DNA of 35,542 nucleotides from an uncultured Prevotellaceae bacterium (lineage in GTDB: Bacteria; Bacteroidota; Bacteroidia; Bacteroidales; Bacteroidaceae): assembly GCA_902771445.1 (NCBI GenBank), contig CACXXD010000010.1:1-35542 (forward strand), read 5' to 3'. Shown here piece by piece: positions 31,301-35,542 of the stretch. Each line of letters begins with the position of its first letter. Within the stretch, counting starts at the first letter, position 1. The notes under the pieces are model-generated. The model made no database searches. It was given only the letters and a program-made list of their open reading frames with translations, and was not told where the DNA came from. The position numbers and the translations under genes are program-made.

Positions 31301-31527
31301 CGCTGAAGGCTTCAAACGCAGGCGGACTCTCCAGCTATGAGTGCTGCTACGGGTACACCCGCAACGAGTGGGCAACGAAGGTCGGGAAGCGTGTGCGCAT
31401 CGCCCTCCGTTTTCGCGGCCTTGCGAACTATGCGAACTGCTCGCCTCGCTACTGGTCTGCGTACAGCGCTTCGTCCTATGCCAATCGCTACTCTGGGGGC
31501 TCTGCTCAGGCTTTGATTGGCACGTAA
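28303..31527 (+). CDS. DGR target: fibre/receptor-binding protein with variable C-terminus, 1074 aa
   Basis: The last ~40 codons contain the variable repeat (31402-31511), coding ALRFRGLANYANCSPRYW and on to GGSAQALIGT. This is the typical form of a DGR variable region at the tip of a C-type-lectin-like or FGE-like fold. The preceding ~150 residues (SYECCYGYTRNEWATKVGK) have the Cys/Trp/Gly pattern of such a fold. The rest is a long beta-rich fibre, starting with Ig-like repeats. The variable residues are mainly Y, S, L and N, so the tip is tuned for binding. It probably recognises the host surface. No signal peptide is present, as expected for a phage fibre. Confidence 0.85.
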   Translation: MKKRTFVGAVTRPVSLSPAIRVENPYNDENTEQWGTLTQSLDTLTGDYYPNRRQYPTLLGLHVLMEDPNTAGSQAEVAWGGRNTVAWEVVRNGVTAPVTAQSTGDFTLSGTQLRVKLNQTAADGNVVVRATGTFYDSVGRSQTATAETALVLSESTVVNLTLLKDKLGTPGYVGEFFRMNPLKLDTVAKLDSAANWKRKCAVQLCDGITPIPDAFPLNDDGDSGDESDYADTPQGSAFYFWFYRTPDDRLIQCTEDTEWLDAAWLPSGTASKEVTVDLTKVRQARLVCRAGYIPYGQLEDYLDEDGNVRPDKLCLGFREQSFDVGVELPEADRIDVADIAHCRLERTALTSNGITVVKRALVTAGGTTLNDLSELEPHGSAEQSWVEKLYNIEWLLTRTDGTEVSIGTGEWLQVTPAQLATLCGAPLNADAMPQMSVSVEPRYPKLTGNNYVEGYARGASGITPSQQQGNKGFLKQLDFWLLDTTDNKDTMTHGMKLKRNNILRFAGGGWAPAVRISPEMAADADLELWRRNTAGSYVKYCDAGTYDPETFVEAVLRPYFKGQLSGWYNDGGWPRLYKKDGSEYVEAHALMPWETIETKYTVGIGYGFGVYLLDHQKREDGQWEWNGIFTDVTEWDGIDFSRFYLPPTAFSPGPSTQIVENGKTVLRNFFYLAHPQGGIGGMPAAGILGSSMFNESGRAYPKTEDVDALTCAARARANNSVATRSYPFAEGGFHTLNTLVTSQELLYSRRNPFAASLFGSGISSDDVCDSEDTWRRNGGFRHKAAGASAYGYGTWSTALPVKSATSSKKNASEDMNDYHGKEQCMESQLAASFATEFGIAKTDDTSSPTYFTVYGGKYYWMQPEGVESLDEGFMNVRVYRELSDTLTGYDASGSQTTCEFTAILRMSLMGGMNISGDIYAYTQGGAEVIGECTVDPATSKTGNPVTAYLIPDQTKWLNDTAVTKDSPAKFLIEDSADAVKTGEGTNLADGYYGRRIGYSPLKASNAGGLSSYECCYGYTRNEWATKVGKRVRIALRFRGLANYANCSPRYWSAYSASSYANRYSGGSAQALIGT
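31402..31511 (+). repeat. DGR variable repeat (VR)
   Basis: This 110-nt stretch aligns without gaps to the template at 31793-31902 (offset 391). It differs at 13 positions, and each differing base is A in the template. The changes alter ten codons; nine are AAY codons changed to Tyr, Ser or Leu codons, and one is AAG to CAG. The 3' end (GGGGGCTCTGCT) is nearly invariant, as expected for the initiation of mutagenic homology. Confidence 0.97.
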
Positions 31528-31537
31528 GGCGCAGCAG

Positions 31538-31609
31538 CGCTGCAAGCGCAACAAAGCCGCTGCAAGCGGCGGCCAAATACGGCCTTTGGCCGTCGCAATT
31601 TTTTTTTTT
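31538..31609 (+). terminator. hairpins and terminator just after the VR
   Basis: CGCTGCAAGCG is repeated at 31538 and 31558. GCCGCT-GCA-AGCGGC (31556-31570) is a perfect 6-bp hairpin. It overlaps a 12-bp stem GCGGCGGCCAAA (31566-31577) with TTTGGCCGTCGC (31585-31596), with one G-U pair, followed by eleven T. The larger stem is a strong intrinsic terminator. Small hairpins just downstream of a VR are known to help DGR target recognition, so the first one may have that role; the two folds are mutually exclusive. Confidence 0.75.
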
Positions 31610-31650
31610 GATTTAATGTTGAAAAAATTTTCCATGTCAGATTTTCTGAC

Positions 31651-31658
31651 TATCTTTG
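31651..31658 (+). promoter_or_regulatory. promoter -7 box for the DGR template RNA and reverse transcriptase
   Basis: TATCTTTG followed by C lies 42 nt after the T-run of the preceding terminator and ~135 nt before the template repeat. TTTT lies at the -33 spacing. It would express template RNA and reverse transcriptase on one message, separately from the target gene. Confidence 0.55.
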
Positions 31659-31792
31659 CCGCCGCCACGGGTGCCGTGTCAACCTCCGCACTGGGACTGA
31701 GGCCCTGAAACACGGAGACGTGGCTGAGCCGTGAGGGTACCGCCCGGCATGCCGCCGTGACGGCCTATCGGCAAGAAGGTGATGTGTCACCG

Positions 31793-31902
31793 GCCCTCCG
31801 TTTTCGCGGCAATGCGAACAATGCGAACTGCTCGCCTCGCAACTGGAATGCGAACAACGCTTCGTCCAATGCCAATCGCAACAATGGGGGCTCTGCTAAG
31901 GC
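31793..31902 (+). repeat. DGR template repeat (TR)
   Basis: The 110-nt template has 26 adenines; all lie in 12 AAY codons and one AAG codon of the target reading frame. Half of them (13) are altered in the VR. No other base differs. The AAY design gives access to Tyr, Ser, Asp, His, Leu and others while avoiding stop codons. It lies between the target gene and the reverse transcriptase, in the same direction. Confidence 0.97.
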
Positions 31903-32050
31903 GATAATTACTTTCCGTGACACACACCTGCCCGGAAGCGGCGAACACAAAAGACCTGAAGGGGTGGCGGCACTCTGAAAAAAAGTGCGACAGGTAAGCG
32001 CCCCACGGCTCAGCCTGACTGAGCATGAAAGGAAACATTTATTATTAACA
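31903..32050 (+). other. leader between the template repeat and the reverse transcriptase
   Basis: No gene is supported. GCTCAG-CCTGA-CTGAGC (32008-32024) is a perfect 6-bp hairpin. An A-rich stretch with AGGAAA before the ATG at 32051 supplies the translation start. The upstream GTG at 31985 would extend the reading frame but would run through the hairpin. No Avd-type gene (~120 aa) fits here or between VR and TR. Confidence 0.6.
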
Positions 32051-33457
32051 ATGATGCCGACGCAAGAAGCATACTGCACGATGAAAGATGTCCTGGCCGC
32101 CGAGACGGCTGCACTGAAAGGCCGCACGGACACGGATGCCGGGCATGACTGGCTTTCCGAAAAAGAGGCAAACCGGCAGAGCATCCTCGCTGATGCCTTG
32201 TCGCTCTCTTTCAGCACGGAGTACCGCCAGCTGGAGAAGACGAACGCCAACGGCAAGGTGAGGCAGATTGACGCACCGTCGCTCCCCACGCTGGTCATTC
32301 AGCATCTCTGGATGGAACTGGTGATGCCCTTCTACATGAGCGCAGAGCCGGGAGTGGCACGCAACTGCCTGCCCGGACGCGGCGTGACGGCCGAGAAGAG
32401 GGAGGGCAGCGTGCTGAAGGAGGCGAAGCGGCTGTTCTACGACCGCCGGGAGCTGTGCTTCCTGGCCTGCGCCGACCAGCGCCAGTGCTACCAGCGGATG
32501 ACCGTCGGGGCATACCGACTGGGCATGAAGGCGCTGCGTGACCGCGTGCCGGGCGGTTCAGCCGCCCTGAGGACGGAGGATACGACGGCCTACTGGCGAT
32601 GGCTCACCGACTTCGGCGAGAGGGTGTCGTTCGTCGACGGACGCCTGCCGATAGGCACACCGACAAGCCCGCTGGTGCACCACATCGCCATGCTGCCCTT
32701 CGACCTGTGGCTCAAAGAAAGCTTTCCCTGGGCCATACGCTATGCCGACAATGTCTGGGTGGCCGTGGAGACCAGGGAGGAGGCCAACCGCGCAGCTTGG
32801 CGCATCCGTCAGTTCTGGTGGTACGTCTATCGCCTGCGCTGCAAGCGCCACATGGCTACTGTGCTGCCCATCGACGGGAACGGGGCAGACCTGTGCGGGT
32901 ATGTTGTCAGGAGACTGCCGGGCAAGACGGCCGCAAGCCACGACAAGGGCGTGACCAGGATGCGGCCTGCCACATTGCGCCGCGCGGTGCGATGCAGGGA
33001 TGACAAGTCCTGGGCCAGCTACTTCGGACTGATGAAGAACGCCGACTGCTACGGCATCATGAGAAAAACGGAAAAAAAGATGAGACTGAGCGAACTAACG
33101 CAGCGTGTGCGCATTGACCGGGAGATGGACGCACGGCACATCGACATGAAGGACCTGGAGGGACAGGTCCACAACGTCTACAAGTATGAGATACGCAGGG
33201 GCAAGGAGGGCGACAACTGGATGAAGGCACTCATAGGAATACCCGAGACGGACAAGGAGACAGGGAAGCAGACTGGAAAAATACGCGCCTACGAGTACCA
33301 TGGGAACTACCAGGGCATCATCAGATGGCTGCGCGAGCTGGAGAAGACGGGCATCGACTTCCTTCCCATCGAGGAAGGGCGCATCGTCAACGAGTGCGGA
33401 TACATCTACGAGGGAAGCACAAACCAGCTGCAGTTCATCGAGGAGGACGGCGAATGA
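32051..33457 (+). CDS. DGR reverse transcriptase (variant YADN motif, extended C-terminus)
   Basis: The 468-aa product copies the template RNA for mutagenic replacement of the VR. Motifs: NGKVRQIDAPS near residue 67, CLPGRGVTA at 106-114, motif A CADQRQCYQRM (D142), IGTPTSP at 201-207, and motif C YADN at 231-234. The second catalytic Asp of YxDD is Asn, and the IGxxTSQ phrase common in DGR enzymes is IGTPTSP. Family members such as BPP-1 bRT are ~330 aa; here ~100 extra residues follow (QVHNVYKYEI, YEYHGNYQGIIRWLREL). ATG 32051 is preferred over GTG 31985. The stop overlaps the next gene (ATGA). Confidence 0.88.
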   Translation: MMPTQEAYCTMKDVLAAETAALKGRTDTDAGHDWLSEKEANRQSILADALSLSFSTEYRQLEKTNANGKVRQIDAPSLPTLVIQHLWMELVMPFYMSAEPGVARNCLPGRGVTAEKREGSVLKEAKRLFYDRRELCFLACADQRQCYQRMTVGAYRLGMKALRDRVPGGSAALRTEDTTAYWRWLTDFGERVSFVDGRLPIGTPTSPLVHHIAMLPFDLWLKESFPWAIRYADNVWVAVETREEANRAAWRIRQFWWYVYRLRCKRHMATVLPIDGNGADLCGYVVRRLPGKTAASHDKGVTRMRPATLRRAVRCRDDKSWASYFGLMKNADCYGIMRKTEKKMRLSELTQRVRIDREMDARHIDMKDLEGQVHNVYKYEIRRGKEGDNWMKALIGIPETDKETGKQTGKIRAYEYHGNYQGIIRWLRELEKTGIDFLPIEEGRIVNECGYIYEGSTNQLQFIEEDGE

Positions 33458-35253
33458 CACGGAGATTCAGCAATGCCTTTTCACTGCAGGCCAAGCCGAG
33501 GACAATGGTGACCTATGCGCTCGTGCCTGACGTGTGTGTCGTGACCAAGGCTGCGGCTGGCTACCCCAAGTCGCCCTACCTCACCTTCACCGTGAGGAAG
33601 ACGGCGGCGGGGCAGACAGGGACGGTGGACAACTGGCAGCGCGAGGGACTGAGCCTGTTCCACAACACAGGAGCTGCCGACATCTACGACGGATCGACTT
33701 CGGGCGACAGCCTGCAGGTGGACATCAGGACGCTGTACGCTGCAAACGAGCAGGTGCTGTGGATTCTGAAGAAAGACATGGAGACCGTGGTGGACAGCAT
33801 CGGCGTTGCGTCGGCATGCGACGGCGACACGGGGCCGCAGGGACCGGAGGGAGATACGGGGCCGCAAGGGCCGCAGGGACCGCAGGGACAGTCCGGATAT
33901 CTCCCGTCGGGTACTTATGACGGAGAGGCAGTGTACAGGAAAACCAGATGGGGTACACCGCTGGTGTTCATGGAGGACAAGAGTGTCTGGAACGAGTATG
34001 CACGCGCCTACGGCAAGTATTTCTACCTGAACTGGGACACGAACGTCGTGGACTCCGTGCACCATGCGCCGACCGACGAGGAAGACTGCTGGCTGGAGGC
34101 GGCTGGCTACGGCGTGCTGATGGTGGGCGCACAGTTCGCAAGGTATGCCAAGAACGGGGCCGGCATCATGGCAGGCGACTATTTCTACTCGGCCAACGGA
34201 AGGGTGGACGGAGTGGAAAGGGAGGACGGAGTTAATGCCGCGGGCGGCACCGTGACGGCTGCCAACCCGCCTGCCTACACTCGTTTCATGGGCGACCCGG
34301 AAACGCTGGGGGACAGCATGCTGAGAGAGGGGCTGACGGGCTATGTGGCCTCGCAGCCTTGCGTGCTCAAGACCTTCTACATGGCCAAGGGCGTGACCGT
34401 GAAGGTGAGCGTGGCAGGCAAGACAACGACGGGGCTGATGTACTTCGCCGTCAGACAGCAGTCCACGGGGGAGCTGCTGGGCAGCTCTGTCTGGCTGTAC
34501 AACACGGAGAGAAGCACGGGCCTGCAGCGCATGGCACCGGAGAACGACATGTACGCACTGGAGTGCTGGGGAGGCACTGCGGCGGCGAAGGCGTCGTTCC
34601 GGCTGGAATGGGACTTCACCGGCTGTTTCGCACCGAACCTGTGGATGAACCTGCGCACGGGGGCCGTCTGTGCCGCCAGGGACAACTTCCGCGTGATGCC
34701 CGACGGCGAGGTGATGGTGCAGGGCATTGTCAGGGCGAGGGTATGGGTCCACACCGTGGCCGTAGTGAAGAGCGACGGAACCCACACGGTGATCTTCGGC
34801 GACTGGCGCGAACAGTGGTTCTTCACCGAAGGCTACGAGGACGAGGGCGACGGATTCGGAAGATACCGCGACAATGCCTACGACCTTGCCGACCTTGCCA
34901 CGCCCGGCAGCTACGTGCAGGCCCCGTCGTGCGTGAATGCCGTGCAGACAACCTACAATGCCGACACGGTGTTCCTCGTGGGCGACTGGCGAGGCGGCAT
35001 CGTCATGCTGCCAAGGCCGGAGGACTTCCCCGGATTGATCGTGGAGGTCGACGCCACGACAACCAGCGGCACGGCCTCGTTTACGGTCACGGCGCCCGAC
35101 TGCCGGAACGCTCAGGCCGAAAGGCCGCAGAACATCTTCGTCCCTACCTTCGACACGTCGCAGACTAACACCTTCAAGGACGGAGAGACCCTGAACGTAG
35201 GCTCACGCACGAAGTTCTACAGCGACGGAACCTACTGGATCAGGATAAGATAG
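33454..35253 (+). CDS. collagen-like tail fibre protein, 599 aa
   Basis: ATG 33454 overlaps the reverse transcriptase stop by 4 nt, so the two are translated together. Residues ~124-147 are GXY triplets (GDTGPQGPEG, GPQGPQGPQG), a short collagen-like stalk that would trimerise the fibre. After it lies a large beta-rich domain with many Trp/Tyr (GVLMVGAQFARYAKN, GDWREQWFFTEGYED) and a C-terminal strand-rich end (TKFYSDGTYWIRIR). It is a fibre or receptor-binding protein. The location after the reverse transcriptase is unusual, but no second variable repeat is seen in it. Confidence 0.8.
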   Translation: MTRRFSNAFSLQAKPRTMVTYALVPDVCVVTKAAAGYPKSPYLTFTVRKTAAGQTGTVDNWQREGLSLFHNTGAADIYDGSTSGDSLQVDIRTLYAANEQVLWILKKDMETVVDSIGVASACDGDTGPQGPEGDTGPQGPQGPQGQSGYLPSGTYDGEAVYRKTRWGTPLVFMEDKSVWNEYARAYGKYFYLNWDTNVVDSVHHAPTDEEDCWLEAAGYGVLMVGAQFARYAKNGAGIMAGDYFYSANGRVDGVEREDGVNAAGGTVTAANPPAYTRFMGDPETLGDSMLREGLTGYVASQPCVLKTFYMAKGVTVKVSVAGKTTTGLMYFAVRQQSTGELLGSSVWLYNTERSTGLQRMAPENDMYALECWGGTAAAKASFRLEWDFTGCFAPNLWMNLRTGAVCAARDNFRVMPDGEVMVQGIVRARVWVHTVAVVKSDGTHTVIFGDWREQWFFTEGYEDEGDGFGRYRDNAYDLADLATPGSYVQAPSCVNAVQTTYNADTVFLVGDWRGGIVMLPRPEDFPGLIVEVDATTTSGTASFTVTAPDCRNAQAERPQNIFVPTFDTSQTNTFKDGETLNVGSRTKFYSDGTYWIRIR

Positions 35254-35290
35254 CATCGCTTTTGTATTTTCATTTCCGCTGCCCATGTCC

Positions 35291-35298
35291 TATCTTTG
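35291..35298 (+). promoter_or_regulatory. promoter -7 box for the holin-like gene
   Basis: TATCTTTG followed by C lies 37 nt before the ATG at 35336. The repeat TTCAATTTTCAATTTTCAA lies between them, and AAAGGG precedes the start codon. TTTG at 35261 is slightly too far upstream for a perfect -33 box. Confidence 0.55.
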
Positions 35299-35335
35299 CG
35301 GAATCTTCAATTTTCAATTTTCAATATAAAGGGAC

Positions 35336-35542
35336 ATGAAGCAGAACACAAAGGACTGGATACAGTATCTCAGCGGCGTCACACTCATACTGAGTGCCAT
35401 AACGCTTGCCTTTACCTCGTTCTTCACGATCAACGAGGTGGCCGCCGGAGTGAACACCTATGTGGGCATCACCGTGTCGGGCGGCCTGGCCATCTTCGGC
35501 ATCACTACATTTTTCGTCAACCAGCTCACGCAGTTCAAGAGC
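35336..35542 (+). CDS. holin-like membrane protein (partial, 5' end)
   Basis: The frame runs off the right edge after 69 codons. It begins MKQNTKDWIQYLSGVTLIL and has two likely membrane helices at about residues 10-30 and 40-62 with a short acidic turn between. This matches the small holin-type proteins at the ends of fibre operons in Bacteroidales phages. It would make membrane lesions at lysis to release the endolysin, which probably lies just beyond the window. The final length is unknown. Confidence 0.65.
   Translation, partial: MKQNTKDWIQYLSGVTLILSAITLAFTSFFTINEVAAGVNTYVGITVSGGLAIFGITTFFVNQLTQFKS

Noticed and set aside
31616-31708. 30-codon hydrophobic frame between the VR terminator and the TR
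   Set aside because: The DGR promoter box lies inside it, and the start is directly after a terminator T-run, so it is unlikely to be transcribed as a gene.
31757-31978. 73-codon frame spanning the template repeat
   Set aside because: It is open only because the template mirrors the coding VR and its AAY codons avoid stops. No translation start or conserved domain supports it.
33823-33900. Repeated GXY-coding DNA as a possible CRISPR-like or satellite repeat
   Set aside because: The repeats are explained by a collagen-like protein stalk in frame. No CRISPR array was seen in the window.
1-35542. tRNA or rRNA genes
   Set aside because: Hairpins near 12261 and 14130 were considered, but none shows the tRNA arm set with a GTTCRA-type T-loop in the right spacing.

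Overview
The window is a stretch of a tailed (caudovirus-type) phage or prophage of a Bacteroidota host, most likely a GC-rich Bacteroidales such as a Prevotella relative. The host call rests on repeated Bacteroidota-type promoters (TAnnTTTG -7 box, several with a TTTG -33 box 20 nt upstream) and on AT-rich leaders in place of strong Shine-Dalgarno sites. No integrase, repressor, tRNA, rRNA or attachment site was found, so lifestyle and genome ends cannot be read from this window. All convincing genes are on the + strand except one small membrane protein at 16780-16929.

Layout. (1) 1-3445: end of an unknown gene, two related ~60-aa proteins, and a large TOPRIM primase / SF3 helicase. (2) 3446-4266: non-coding, with long hairpins and repeated TGTAAC boxes, possibly a replication origin. 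(3) 4267-12022: virion head and packaging genes: ClpP-like protease fused to a scaffold, major capsid candidate, further structural proteins, a PLD-fold protein, small and large terminase. (4) 12023-19655: accessory region. It holds structured non-coding DNA after the terminase, a phosphoribosyltransferase, a ~565-nt highly folded RNA candidate (14130-14695), a Panacea-type toxin-antitoxin candidate, several small membrane or secreted proteins in terminator-promoter cassettes, and a ~110-bp repeat on either side of the island. (5) 19656-25109: a structural protein, portal, head-tail connector and tail-completion genes. (6) 25168-35253: four large fibre or adhesin genes, including the target of a diversity-generating retroelement (DGR). 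(7) 35336-end: start of a holin-like gene.

The DGR is clear. The variable repeat (VR, 31402-31511) ends the 1074-aa fibre gene, and the template repeat (TR, 31793-31902) lies before the reverse transcriptase. The two 110-nt repeats differ at 13 positions, every one an adenine in the TR. All 26 TR adenines fall in 12 AAY codons and one AAG codon. No Avd gene is visible, and the reverse transcriptase reads YADN instead of YxDD, with a long C-terminal extension.

The most novel-looking item is the element at 14130-14695. Seventeen helices can be drawn from the single sequence, many nested into long rods. Eight G-U pairs and no A-C mismatches in those helices favour a + strand RNA. Its size and phage setting recall the GOLLD and ROOL giant RNAs, but membership could not be tested. 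No tape-measure protein is visible; it probably lies outside the window.
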